Shown: positions 7,171-15,675, numbered from the stretch's first letter. The stretch: DNA of 19,101 bases from an uncultured Rhodocyclaceae bacterium (GCA_900549295.1 URNG01000058.1:1-19101), one strand, 5' to 3'. The notes: a model not told the origin generated them from the sequence alone. Numbers and translations: made by a program.

Positions 7171-7188
7171 ATACCGAGAGTACGGTAA
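7171..7188 (-). terminator. Possible weak terminator downstream of the chemoreceptor gene
   Basis: On the minus strand TACCG, a six-base loop and CGGTA are followed by TTTTATTTTTG. The stem is only five base pairs, so termination is uncertain. It lies about 155 bases past the chemoreceptor stop and just upstream of nadC. No gene is recognised in the 228 bases at 7116-7343. Confidence 0.35.
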
Positions 7189-7343
7189 AAGCGGCATGTT
7201 TCTGAGCCTGCGCGTCATTCCCGTCAGTTCGGTCTGCCGGCATCGTGGCGCAGCATGGCTCGACAGTCCGAATTCCACCTTGGCGGTGAAGGCTTTTGAA
7301 TTCATGCGATTGCCTTGCGGTAGCCCAGGCCAAGGACTCCCGA

Positions 7344-8978
7344 TCAGGACGGGATCGCTTCGATACCGATCCGGAACGGTGAGACGATTGCCGCCAGTTC
7401 ACCGGAGATGCTGCGGATACGATCCGCCGTACCCCGCGTATGCCGGGCGGCGTTGTCCGCCTCATCGAGCAGGCTGTCGATGGTGGCGACCTGCTCGACG
7501 ATCTCGGCACTGGAACCTTGCCCGATATCGACCAGGCGGATGATCTCGCTCACCGCCTCGATCACCTGCGCCGCCGAGCATTCGATGCTCTCGATCGCCT
7601 CGCCGGCAGAACGCGCCAGCGCCGTACTCTGCGCCATCTCGTCGCCGACCCGCTGCATCAACCCGGTCGATTCCTGCGACGCATCCTGAATGCGCCCGAT
7701 GCGCAGTTGTATCCTTTCCGTCGCGCTCGCCGAACGCTCGGCCAGTTTGCGCACCTCATCGGCCACGACGGCGAATCCACGCCCGCTTTCGCCGGCGCGC
7801 GCCGCCTCGATGGCGGCATTGAGCGCCAGCAGATTGGTCTGATCGGCAATCTGGCGGATCTCGGACACGACACTGCCGATCTCGCCGACTTCCTCGGCCA
7901 GCGCGAACACCTGTCCCGACGCGCCCTCGATGTGCCCGGCCAGTTCGCCGATGCGGTTGGCCGTCTCGCGGATCACCGCGCTGCGCAGGGTTGCCGTCTG
8001 GCTCGATTCGCGGGTGATCTCGCCGGCCTGGCGCGACTCGCTGTCGATTTCCAGAATACGCCCCTGGATCGAACGCACGGCCTGCTGGATGCGCTTGGAG
8101 GAATCGGCCCCTTCGGAAGCGATCTTGGCCACCATCTGCGCCGAGGCATGCATCTCGGCGGTGGCGCTCTCGTTGTTGCGGATCATGAGGACGATGGCGC
8201 CCAGCCTGCTCTGCAAGGTATCGAGCAAGGCATTGAAGGCACGCACCGACTGGCCGATCTCGTCGGCGCGCACCACCGGCACCCGGCGGGTGAAATCGAG
8301 TGCCGCGGCAATTTCCACCATGGTTCCCTCCATCGTGCGCAAGGGGCGCACGATGTTGTGGTAAAGGCGGACCGTGAGGGCGATGAGGATGAGCAAGGTC
8401 AGCCCGCCAGCCAGAAGCATCACGCGCAGGGTCTGCTCCAGCCCCTGCTGCACGGCGCGTACCGAACCGTCCATGCTGCGCCGGCGTTCGACGTTCAGGG
8501 TATTGAGCACTTGCTGCAACTCATTCTGGTAACCCGCCACATTGGCGAACAGGCCGGCTTCCGCCAGCACGCGCTGCCCGGCCTTGGCGAGTGCGACGAT
8601 TTCTCCGCTCGCCGCTTCGTATTCGGCGAAGCTCTGGCTGGCCTGGGCCACCAGACCAGACTCGGCAGTCGAGGAAACGTGCGTGGCCAGCATCGCCAGC
8701 CGCGTCTTCAACTCGGTGCGCTGTGCCTGCAGGGTCTCCTCGATGCGTGCAACATCCTGCGTACCCGGTGCCAGCACCAGTTCGACCAGTTCGAGCTCCA
8801 CCTGTTTCAGGCCCGCTCCCAGGTCGGCCACGATCAGGGCCGCCGGAACCGCCTCCTGGGTGAGAGCATGGATCAGTGCCGCATTGCGCCGGAAGTGACG
8901 CTCGCCGACGCCGCCGATGGTAACCAGCACGGCAATAGTGATGATGATGAAGAGGATGAGGTTGTGTCGGATATTCAT
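7344..8978 (-). CDS. Methyl-accepting chemotaxis protein (four-helix-bundle-type sensor, HAMP, MCP signalling domain)
   Basis: This is a 544-residue inner-membrane chemoreceptor. Membrane segment 1 is about residues 7-25 (LILFIIITIAVLVTIGGVG). A helical periplasmic domain of about 155 residues follows, of the 4HB_MCP kind. Membrane segment 2 is about 186-205 and HAMP about 205-257 (NIVRPLRTMEGTM...). The cytoplasmic coiled-coil hairpin has the highly conserved tip near 364-412 (IADQTNLLALNAAIEAARAG, GRGFAVVADEVRKLAERS), which binds CheA and CheW. No C-terminal NWETF-like pentapeptide for CheR docking is present; the protein ends ..FRIGIEAIPS. I chose the ATG at 8978 (MNIRHN) with an ACGGGA site 7 bases upstream. 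A longer upstream frame lacks the membrane-anchored start. The ligand is not predictable. No other chemotaxis genes are nearby, so it appears to be an orphan receptor. Confidence 0.94.
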   Translation of the reverse strand: MNIRHNLILFIIITIAVLVTIGGVGERHFRRNAALIHALTQEAVPAALIVADLGAGLKQVELELVELVLAPGTQDVARIEETLQAQRTELKTRLAMLATHVSSTAESGLVAQASQSFAEYEAASGEIVALAKAGQRVLAEAGLFANVAGYQNELQQVLNTLNVERRRSMDGSVRAVQQGLEQTLRVMLLAGGLTLLILIALTVRLYHNIVRPLRTMEGTMVEIAAALDFTRRVPVVRADEIGQSVRAFNALLDTLQSRLGAIVLMIRNNESATAEMHASAQMVAKIASEGADSSKRIQQAVRSIQGRILEIDSESRQAGEITRESSQTATLRSAVIRETANRIGELAGHIEGASGQVFALAEEVGEIGSVVSEIRQIADQTNLLALNAAIEAARAGESGRGFAVVADEVRKLAERSASATERIQLRIGRIQDASQESTGLMQRVGDEMAQSTALARSAGEAIESIECSAAQVIEAVSEIIRLVDIGQGSSAEIVEQVATIDSLLDEADNAARHTRGTADRIRSISGELAAIVSPFRIGIEAIPS

Positions 8979-9338
8979 GGGCAATCCCGTGCGCTGGAGT
9001 GAGAACCCGGCGCTGGCGAAACCATGCTGACCGGGGCCGGCATCCGGCGGAACCGCACAACAAGTGTGCCGCAAACAACGCGTCCCTCCGCCAGGACATG
9101 CCAGTGCCTACGCATTCAGCCACGGGCAGATGAAAATCTGATGACAACCACGGTAGGTGCAGGGCAGAACAGGCCCATCGCACGAAGGCCAGTGACTGAC
9201 TGAAAGATGGAAAAACCCACCATCAAGGTGCGAAGCCGCAAAGATTTCGCAAAAGGGAAAGGGGGTAGCAGCGATGAGGCGTTTTGCCCGGATGCCGCCT
9301 GTACGGCGGGAGGCATCGAGGCGAATGAGGTTGAGCGT
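8979..9338. other. Gene-poor stretch between the chemoreceptor gene and the integrase remnant
   Basis: I recognise no gene in these bases. Open frames exist on both strands, but none has a recognisable domain or a convincing ribosome binding site. The minus frame that continues from the integrase remnant stays open to 9108 with no resemblance to the integrase family beyond 9339. A short inverted repeat TGCGAA/TTCGCA lies at 9229-9251. Promoters for the chemoreceptor are expected here, but none is clear. The stretch could be decayed mobile DNA or a dispersed repeat. Confidence 0.5.
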
Positions 9339-9485
9339 GAGTTGCTTGCCGTCGACAGGAAATTTATAGCGACAGACCCAACGCCTGCCGAGCCTCGTGG
9401 CCACCAAGCGCAAGCCGGGATGCTCTGGTAGAGTGATGCGCTGTCCAGCCTCTGAGAGCTTGGCGGTCCGTACATCGAAAGTGAT
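9339..9485 (-). pseudogene. Remnant of a tyrosine recombinase (phage-type integrase) N-terminal arm-binding domain
   Basis: The minus-strand frame reads AKLSEAGQRITLPEHPGLRL, then a short segment, then GRRWVCRYKFPVDGKQ. This is the arm-type DNA-binding N-terminus (DUF4102-like) found at the start of many integrases, which typically read ..hPGLrL.a...rrWiyRYk.P.dGk... About 49 codons match; then the similarity stops and no core-binding or catalytic domain (R..H-x-x-R..Y) follows. An ATC codon at 9485-9483 sits where the start Met would be expected, and no ATG or GTG start is available. It is therefore a 5' fragment of a dead gene, leaving a trace of an old insertion upstream of mutS. The domain match is from memory of the family pattern. 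Confidence 0.62.
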
Positions 9486-9618
9486 GCGACACCTTTGGCG
9501 CAGGTTTTTGATTACCGCAGAATACCCGGCGCGAGTTTACGAAAACCACGCCAAAAATTACGCCCAAATCTAAAGTGCGGACACCACCAACCGATAGGCG
9601 ATCTACAGAACAGACTCA

Positions 9619-12285
9619 ATGGAAATCAATAGCTTGAACACAGTTCCTCAGGAAGAACAAGCGCTTGTGGACGCAAAAAAAAGCAAGCACACTCCGATGA
9701 TGCAGCAGTACCTCGGGCTGAAATCGCAGCATCCGGACACGCTGCTGTTTTACCGCATGGGCGATTTCTATGAATTGTTCATGGACGATGCCGAAAAAGC
9801 GGCGCGTTTGCTCGACATCACGCTGACCACACGCGGGCAGTCGGCGGGGGTTCCGGTGAAGATGGCGGGGGTGCCGTTTCATTCGCTGGAGCCTTATCTG
9901 GCGCGGCTGGTGAAGATGGGCGAGTCGGCGGTGATCTGCGAACAGATAGGCGACCCGGCCACCAGCAAGGGGCCGGTGGAGCGGGCGGTGTCGCGTATCG
10001 TGACGCCGGGAACGCTGACCGACGCGGCGCTGATCGACGACAAACAGGACGTGTGGCTGCTGGCCATCGCCGTGCAGCGCGGCACGGCGGGGATTGCCCG
10101 GCTCAATCTGGCGAGCGGCGAATTCATCCTGCTCGAAATCGCGCCGGAGCAGATTGCGGCGACGCTGGAACGCATCCGCCCGGCGGAAATCCTGCATCCC
10201 GAAAGCTGGACGCCCAATTTCATCAGCAACGCGGCCTCTACGCGCCAGCCGGATTGGTATTTCGATGCCGATTCCGCCCGCCGCCAGTTGTGCGAACAAT
10301 TTGCCGTGGCTTCGCTCGCCGGTTTTGGCGCGGAAGGTTTGAAGCCCGCGATTGCCGCAGCGGGCGCGCTTTTGCAGTACGCGCAGGCGACGCAATCGGG
10401 CAGATTGCCGCACCTGCGCGGCCTGACGGTGGAAATGGAAGCCGCCTACCTCGGCCTGGACCTTGCCACCCGGCGCAATCTGGAACTCACCGAAACCCTG
10501 CGCGGCCAGCCTGCGCCCACCCTCTTCTCCCTGCTCGACAACTGCATCACCAGCATGGGCACGCGGCTCTTGCGCCACACCCTGCACCACCCGCTGCGCG
10601 AGCGCTCGATTCCCGCTGCCCGGCACGCCGCCGTGGCGGCGCTGGCTGACGATTACGGCAAACTGGCCGGGGCCGTCCGCAAAACCTTGCGCGGCATGGC
10701 GGACCTGGAGCGCATCGCCGGGCGTATCGCGCTCAGGAACGCCCGGCCGCGCGATTTGTCCAGCCTGCGCGAATCGCTCGCGCGCCTGCCGGAATTGCGC
10801 GCGCCACTTGCTGACAAATTCGCGGACAACCTCGCAGACAACAACGCGCCGCTGCTGGCCCGGTATTTTGCCGAACTCGCCACGCCGGAAGAGGCGCTGG
10901 CGCTGCTCAAGCGCGCCATTGCCGCAGAACCCGGCGCCCAGGTGCGCGACGGCGGCGTGATCGCGCCGGGGTTCGACGCTGAACTCGATGAACTGCGCGC
11001 CATCAACGACAACTGCGGGGCTTTCCTCATCGACATGGAGGTGCGCGAGCGCGAGCGCACCGGCATCGCCAGCCTGAAAGTGGAATTCAACAAGGTGCAC
11101 GGCTTTTACATCGAAGTCACGCACGCCAACACGGACAAGGTGCCGGACGATTACCGCCGCCGACAGACGCTGAAAAACGCCGAACGCTACATCACCCCGG
11201 AGCTGAAAACCTTCGAGGACAAGGCGCTGTCCGCCCAGGAGCGGGCGCTGGCGCGGGAGAAGATGCTCTACGACGGCATTCTCGATGCCCTCCTGCCCGC
11301 CGTGCCGGAAATACAGATCATTGCCCGCGCCGTGGCGCATCTCGATCTGCTCGCCGGTTTTGCCGAAACCGCCCGCCAGCGCGACTGGTGCCGGCCCACG
11401 TTCTGCGAGGAAATCTGCCTGCAGATCGAAGCCGGGCGGCACCCGGTGGTGGAAAACGAACTGGCGCACCAAGCGGAAAGTTTCATCGCCAACGACTGTC
11501 AATTGGCCGAGTTACGGCGACTGCTGCTCATCACCGGCCCCAACATGGGCGGCAAATCGACCTACATGCGGCAGGTGGCGCTGATCGCGCTGCTGGCTCA
11601 CATCGGCAGCTTCGTGCCGGCCGCGAGTTGCGTGCTGGGGCCGCTGGATCGCATCTTCACCCGCATCGGCGCTTCCGACGACCTCGCCTCCGGGCGCTCC
11701 ACCTTCATGGTCGAAATGACCGAAGCCGCCGCCATCCTGCACCACGCCAGCGCGCAAAGTCTGGTGCTGATGGACGAAATCGGGCGTGGCACCTCGACCT
11801 TCGACGGCATGGCGCTGGCGTTTGCCATCCTGCGCCATCTGATCGGCAAAAACCGCAGCCTGACGCTCTTTGCCACGCATTATTTCGAGTTGACCCGGCT
11901 GGCGCACGAATACCCGGAACTCGCCAACGTGCATCTGGGCGCTGTCGAACACAACGACCGCATCGTGTTCATGCACGCCGTGGAAGAAGGCCCGGCCAAC
12001 CAGAGCTACGGCATCCAGGTCGCGGCACTCGCCGGCATCCCCGGCAGCGTCGTGCGCGCCGCGCGCAAACAACTGCGCGAATTCGAGCAGCGCGCCGTGT
12101 TCGACCCGCATCAGCCCGATCTTTTCGCTGCCCCCTGCATGAGAGAACCTGATCCCATCGAAGCGGAACCCGAGCCGGACCCCCTCCCCGCCCTGGAAAA
12201 ACTCGCTGCCATCGACCCGGACACCCTCACACCGCGCGAGGCGCTGGACGCCCTCTATGCCTTGAAAGGCATGCTGGCGAATTAG
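9619..12285 (+). CDS. mutS: DNA mismatch repair ATPase MutS
   Basis: MutS recognises base mismatches and small loops and, with MutL, starts methyl- or nick-directed repair. The 888 residues are somewhat longer than E. coli MutS. The mismatch-probing Phe-x-Glu is at F50-Y51-E52 (YRMGDFYELF). Connector, lever and clamp domains follow (for example KVEFNKVHGFYIEVT). The ATPase domain has Walker A GPNMGGKST (640-648), Walker B LVLMDEIGRGTSTFDG with D719 and E720, and the ATHYFELT segment. A C-terminal tail (..LTPREALDALYALKGML) resembles the oligomerisation helices. About 23 residues precede the usual first conserved segment HTPMMQQYL. The ATG at 9619 has no strong ribosome site; a GTG at 9670, behind AGGAAG, or the ATGs near 9697 are alternatives. 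The gene is divergent from the chemoreceptor, with a long non-coding stretch upstream. Confidence 0.98.
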   Translation: MEINSLNTVPQEEQALVDAKKSKHTPMMQQYLGLKSQHPDTLLFYRMGDFYELFMDDAEKAARLLDITLTTRGQSAGVPVKMAGVPFHSLEPYLARLVKMGESAVICEQIGDPATSKGPVERAVSRIVTPGTLTDAALIDDKQDVWLLAIAVQRGTAGIARLNLASGEFILLEIAPEQIAATLERIRPAEILHPESWTPNFISNAASTRQPDWYFDADSARRQLCEQFAVASLAGFGAEGLKPAIAAAGALLQYAQATQSGRLPHLRGLTVEMEAAYLGLDLATRRNLELTETLRGQPAPTLFSLLDNCITSMGTRLLRHTLHHPLRERSIPAARHAAVAALADDYGKLAGAVRKTLRGMADLERIAGRIALRNARPRDLSSLRESLARLPELRAPLADKFADNLADNNAPLLARYFAELATPEEALALLKRAIAAEPGAQVRDGGVIAPGFDAELDELRAINDNCGAFLIDMEVRERERTGIASLKVEFNKVHGFYIEVTHANTDKVPDDYRRRQTLKNAERYITPELKTFEDKALSAQERALAREKMLYDGILDALLPAVPEIQIIARAVAHLDLLAGFAETARQRDWCRPTFCEEICLQIEAGRHPVVENELAHQAESFIANDCQLAELRRLLLITGPNMGGKSTYMRQVALIALLAHIGSFVPAASCVLGPLDRIFTRIGASDDLASGRSTFMVEMTEAAAILHHASAQSLVLMDEIGRGTSTFDGMALAFAILRHLIGKNRSLTLFATHYFELTRLAHEYPELANVHLGAVEHNDRIVFMHAVEEGPANQSYGIQVAALAGIPGSVVRAARKQLREFEQRAVFDPHQPDLFAAPCMREPDPIEAEPEPDPLPALEKLAAIDPDTLTPREALDALYALKGMLAN

Positions 12286-12330
12286 ATTCTTTCAAAAACC
12301 GAACGACCCACGCTGCAACGAGGCCAAACC

Positions 12331-13044
12331 ATGAAAAAAACGCGGTTCTACATCGTCAACACCGGCGCGGGCGAGCGCGAAAACATCACTCTGAAAGGCT
12401 ACCGCATTCTGCAGGCCGCCGATCTGGTCATCGCTTCCGAAGGGCAGCGCAAGCGCTTTGCGGCTGAACTTGCCGGCAAGGCAGTGATCGACGGCGGGCA
12501 TCTGCTCTTTGGCGATCTGCGCGCGCGGCGCATCAGCCCGGAAGAAGCCACGCGGCAGGAAACCGCCATCCGCGAGCAGGTCGAGGCGGCGCACGCCAGC
12601 GGCCAGACCATCGTCGTGCTCGAATCCGGCGATGCCGCCCTGTTCAGCCCTTATCGTGGCTATCTGAGCGCCTTTCGCCACCTCGAACCTGAACTCGTCC
12701 CCGGCGTTTCCAGCTTCAACGCCGCCAATGCGGCGCTGGCGCAATCGCTCCTGCACCGGCAGGAGCAGCGTTTGCAACTGACCGGGCTGACGGCCTTCAT
12801 GGAAGCCGACGGCAGCAACCTGCCCGACACCTGGGTGCTGTTCTGCATGGGCCTCGATCTGCCGCGGCTGATCGAGAAAATCCGCACCCTCTATCCCGCC
12901 GATACCGAAGCCGCCCTCGTCATCAACGCAGGCTATCCCGACTGCGAGGTCATCCGCAGCCGCGTGGGTGAACTGGATCGTCTGGCGGAGCGCGAAATCG
13001 CCTTTCCCTATTGCCTGATCTACATCGGCCTGGAAGCGTCCTGA
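12331..13044 (+). CDS. Tetrapyrrole (corrin/porphyrin) methylase-fold SAM-dependent protein, orphan
   Basis: The 237-residue protein has the layout of the tetrapyrrole methylase superfamily (CobA/CbiF/RsmI-like). An N-terminal segment with glycines and NITLKGYRILQAADLVIAS (18-36) matches the family's GxGPGd..LTlka...l..ADvVi. The SAM-binding part reads VVLESGDAALFSPYRG (95-110), and ELVPGVSSFNAANAAL (121-136) matches the family's PG.ss...a.A. The first motif is altered: VNTGAGERENIT replaces the canonical GxGPGD. Known members methylate precorrins, sirohaem precursors or 16S rRNA; the substrate here is unknown and no cobalamin or haem gene is nearby. The ATG has a GAGG site 7 bases upstream and lies 45 bases after mutS without a visible terminator, so the pair may be an operon. 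The fold call is good; function is open. Confidence 0.85.
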   Translation: MKKTRFYIVNTGAGERENITLKGYRILQAADLVIASEGQRKRFAAELAGKAVIDGGHLLFGDLRARRISPEEATRQETAIREQVEAAHASGQTIVVLESGDAALFSPYRGYLSAFRHLEPELVPGVSSFNAANAALAQSLLHRQEQRLQLTGLTAFMEADGSNLPDTWVLFCMGLDLPRLIEKIRTLYPADTEAALVINAGYPDCEVIRSRVGELDRLAEREIAFPYCLIYIGLEAS

Positions 13045-13071
13045 ACGGCGGCGCGACTTCAGGCCCGCGCT

Positions 13072-14145
13072 TCAAGCCGCCGGCCCGTCCGCTAACTCGT
13101 CCGCCAGCACCGCGACCAGCCGGGCGGCCGGCAATTCCCTGGCCAGCGGCGCGCCCTGACCCGCCCAATGGGCGGCGAATTCATGATTGCCCTGCCCGAC
13201 GGCCGCCGCGCTCAACTGCTTGGCCGCGTCGTAGGCCACCGGATAATCCGCAGGCGGCGGACTGCCCGCCGCCTCGCCGGCGAGAATCAGACGGTTGACG
13301 ATGCCGCGCGCCGGGCGGCCGGACACCACCCGCGTCAGCCGGGTATGCGCTGCCCGCCCGCTCTTGAGATTGGCCCGGTAGCCTGCGCTGGCCGCCGATT
13401 CCGGACACAGGACGAAAGCCGTCCCAAGCTGCGCGGCGGCGGCCCCCAGGTCCAGGGCGGCCTTGATGCCCCGGCCATCCATGATGCCGCCCGCGGCGAT
13501 CACCGGCAGGCGGGTGCGCTGCGCGAGCAGGCGCACCAGTACCGACGCGCTCAGACGCTCGTCCGGAGCATCCGGGTCGAACATGCCGCGATGGCCGCCT
13601 GCCTCGATCCCCTGCGCGACGATAGCGTCGACGCCGGCTGCCTCGATCAGATGCGCCTCGTCCAAGCTGGTCGCGCTCGCCAGCGTATAGATGCCGGCTT
13701 CGCGCAGCGCCCGGAGTTGATCGGCCCCCGGCAGCCCGAAGTGGAAGCTGACCACCGCCGGCCGCAATTCGAGCAGCAATTCCAGCAGCGGCGCGTTTCC
13801 GACGAAGGTTTCGCCGATCTCCTCGAGCGCGGCAGGCGGCACGGCCCCCACCTCGGCGAACAAGGGCGCGAGGTGCGCCAGCCAGGCCGCTTCCCGCGCC
13901 GGATCGCGCCGGGCCGGCGCGTGGCAGAACACATTGACGTTGAACGGCCGCGCCGTCAGGGCACGGGTTTCCTCGATGGCCGCGCGCGCCTGGGCGACGG
14001 TGCCGGCCCCGATCCCCAGTGAGCCAAGCCCTCCGGCATTGGACACCGCGGCCGCCAGCCGGGGCGTGGAAACGCCCGCCATCGGCGCCTGGATGATGGG
14101 ATGGCGAAGCCCGAGCCGGGCCAGAAACTGCCGGGATGCGTTCAT
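13072..14145 (-). CDS. Nitronate monooxygenase (NPD/2-nitropropane dioxygenase family, FMN-dependent)
   Basis: The 357-residue TIM-barrel flavoprotein should oxidise alkyl nitronates such as propionate 3-nitronate to carbonyl products and nitrite, using FMN and O2. Family motifs are visible: PIIQAPMAGVSTP (16-28), GGLGSLGIGAGT (38-49), VVSFHFGLPG (131-140), AQGIEAGGHRG (177-187) with the likely catalytic H185, LPVIAAGGIMDGRG (213-226), and GAAAAQLGTAFVLCPES for the phosphate end of FMN. The ATG at 14145 has an AAGG site 8 bases upstream. It ends 27 bases from the convergent methylase-fold gene and is divergent from the short-chain dehydrogenase gene. The substrate could be another flavin-dependent oxidation, as the family is often annotated broadly. 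Confidence 0.92.
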   Translation of the reverse strand: MNASRQFLARLGLRHPIIQAPMAGVSTPRLAAAVSNAGGLGSLGIGAGTVAQARAAIEETRALTARPFNVNVFCHAPARRDPAREAAWLAHLAPLFAEVGAVPPAALEEIGETFVGNAPLLELLLELRPAVVSFHFGLPGADQLRALREAGIYTLASATSLDEAHLIEAAGVDAIVAQGIEAGGHRGMFDPDAPDERLSASVLVRLLAQRTRLPVIAAGGIMDGRGIKAALDLGAAAAQLGTAFVLCPESAASAGYRANLKSGRAAHTRLTRVVSGRPARGIVNRLILAGEAAGSPPPADYPVAYDAAKQLSAAAVGQGNHEFAAHWAGQGAPLARELPAARLVAVLADELADGPAA

Positions 14146-14268
14146 GGTTTTGCCTTGCCGTAGCGGCGGATCTTGATGAATGGGGGAATTTTATCTCCGG
14201 GAATACAGTCTGACCGATGGAATGCAAGCTTCTTTCGCCGAACACATGCCCCGGCGCTCCAGCCATGC

Positions 14269-14296
14269 TGGACAAGCGCCCTGCCCGCGTTACAGT
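14269..14296 (+). promoter_or_regulatory. Candidate promoter of the dehydrogenase/FMN-reductase pair
   Basis: A TGGACA element (14269-14274) and a TACAGT element (14291-14296) are separated by 16 bases, with a predicted start near 14303 and a leader of about 40 bases to the ATG at 14343. The 197-base divergent gap (14146-14342) must also hold the nitronate monooxygenase promoter. A TAAAAT-like -10 for the minus strand is visible near 14190-14200, but its -35 is weak. Confidence 0.45.
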
Positions 14297-14342
14297 ACGC
14301 ATTGCACGATCCGAATCGCACAACCTTCGCGGAGCCTTCCCC

Positions 14343-15050
14343 ATGAATCAAACCACCGCCCCCCCTTCCATCCTCATCGTCGGCGCATCGCGCGGCATTG
14401 GCCTCGGCTTGGTGCGCGAATATCTGTCCCGCGGGTGGCGGGTCATCGCCACCGAGCGGAAGCCTTCTCCCGATTCCGCGCTGGGCCGTCTGGCGCAGGC
14501 GTCGGCGGGCGCGTTGCGCGTCGAGGCCATCGACATCGACCGGCCGGAACAGATCGCCGCCTTGTCCGAACGCCTGCGAGGCGCGGCGCTGGACGTGCTG
14601 CTCGTCAATGCCGGCGTGATCGACAACGCCCCCCAACTGCCCATCGGCCAGATCGGCACCGAGGAATTCACGCGGCTGATGGTCACCAATGCCCTGAGTC
14701 CGCTGCGCGTCATCGAAACGCTGGCCGCGCAAGTCAAGCCGCAGGGCACCATCGCCGCCATGTCGTCGGGGCTGGGCAGCATCGCCAACAATGCCGACGG
14801 CGGTTCCGAGCTGTACCGCGCCAGCAAGGCGGCGCTGAACATGCTGCTGCGCAGCTATGCCGCCCGCGCCGGCGGCGAGCGCACCGTGCTGGCCTTGATG
14901 CCGGGCTGGGTGCGCACCGACATGGGCGGCCCGAAAGCCCCGGTGACGGTCGAGCAAAGCGCGCGGGGTCTGGCCGATACCATCGCCCGGCACGCGGGCC
15001 AGCGCGGGATGGCATTCGTCGATTATCAAAACGCGCCCATCGCCTGGTGA
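14343..15050 (+). CDS. Short-chain dehydrogenase/reductase (SDR), C-factor-like
   Basis: This 235-residue Rossmann-fold oxidoreductase has the NAD(P)-binding GASRGIG at 14-20, the NAG motif at 89-91, a conserved Asn at 116, a serine pair at 141-142 and the catalytic Y158-x3-K162 (YRASK). PGWVRTDMGG follows the active site, as in classical SDRs. The overall layout resembles the small C-factor/CsgA-like SDR group. The substrate is unknown; T37-E38-R39 after strand 2 may favour NADPH, which is an inference. I chose the ATG at 14343 because GGAG lies 8 bases upstream and the nucleotide-binding strand starts right after it. An ATG at 14217 would add 42 unstructured residues across the promoter. 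It is followed by the FMN reductase gene after 58 bases. Confidence 0.92.
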   Translation: MNQTTAPPSILIVGASRGIGLGLVREYLSRGWRVIATERKPSPDSALGRLAQASAGALRVEAIDIDRPEQIAALSERLRGAALDVLLVNAGVIDNAPQLPIGQIGTEEFTRLMVTNALSPLRVIETLAAQVKPQGTIAAMSSGLGSIANNADGGSELYRASKAALNMLLRSYAARAGGERTVLALMPGWVRTDMGGPKAPVTVEQSARGLADTIARHAGQRGMAFVDYQNAPIAW

Positions 15051-15108
15051 TACCGTCAGTACCCCGCGCCAGCGGGTATTTCCATCCACTTCAGGGAAAG
15101 GAAGCAAC

Positions 15109-15675
15109 ATGAGCAAACCCAAACTCCACATCGTCATCGCCAGCACGCGACCGGGCCGGGTCGGGCCGACGATCGCCAGGTGGTTCCATGCAGCCGCCGT
15201 CGCGCATGGCGGCTTCGATGCCGAACTGGTGGATCTGGCGGAATTCAATCTGCCGGTCTACGACGAACCCAATCATCCCAAGATGCAGAAATACGAGCAT
15301 GCGCACACGAAGCGCTGGAGCGCCAGCGTCGGCGCGGCGGACGCCTTTGTTTTCGTGATCCCCGAATACAACTTCAACGCGCCGCCCGCCCTGATAAACG
15401 CGCTGAACTACGTGTACACCGAATGGAACTACAAGCCGGCCAGTTTCGTGAGCTACGGTTTCGTTTCGGGCGGCCTGCGCTCGGTGGAATCCGTCAAGCC
15501 GCTGCTGGCGGCGCTCAAGATCGTGCCGCTCGTGGAGCAGGTGGTGGTTCCCGTGTTCACGCAGAACATCAAGGAAGGCGAATTCGTGCCCGGCGAACTG
15601 CACAGCCAGTCGGCGACGCAGACCCTGGATGAACTGCTGCGCTGGAGCGCCGCGCTCTCCACCCTGCGCGGGTAG
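15109..15675 (+). CDS. NADPH-dependent FMN/quinone reductase, flavodoxin-like fold (ChrR/YieF-type)
   Basis: The 188-residue flavoprotein has the FMN phosphate loop ASTRPGRVG (11-19), the PEYNFNAPPALINALNYV segment (85-102) and SYGFVSGGLRS (115-125), which are the signature parts of the NADPH-dependent FMN reductase family. Members reduce FMN, quinones, azo dyes or chromate and can protect against redox-cycling compounds. The ATG has a strong AAAGGAAG site 6 bases upstream. It probably shares a transcript with the preceding dehydrogenase. An association with the divergent FMN-dependent nitronate monooxygenase is suggestive only. Confidence 0.92.
   Translation: MSKPKLHIVIASTRPGRVGPTIARWFHAAAVAHGGFDAELVDLAEFNLPVYDEPNHPKMQKYEHAHTKRWSASVGAADAFVFVIPEYNFNAPPALINALNYVYTEWNYKPASFVSYGFVSGGLRSVESVKPLLAALKIVPLVEQVVVPVFTQNIKEGEFVPGELHSQSATQTLDELLRWSAALSTLRG

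Noticed and set aside
9207..9431. Plus-strand open frame MEKPTIKVRSRKDFAKG... as a small gene
   Set aside because: No ribosome site or recognisable domain, and it is antisense to the integrase remnant.
5515..9536. tRNA-Arg pair as the attachment site of the decayed integrase element
   Set aside because: By eye I found no second copy of the tRNA 3' end near the integrase remnant, and intact unrelated genes lie between them.
14217..14342. Upstream ATG extending the short-chain dehydrogenase by 42 residues
   Set aside because: The extension would cover the candidate promoter, has no ribosome site and precedes the normal Rossmann start; the ATG at 14343 has GGAG well placed.
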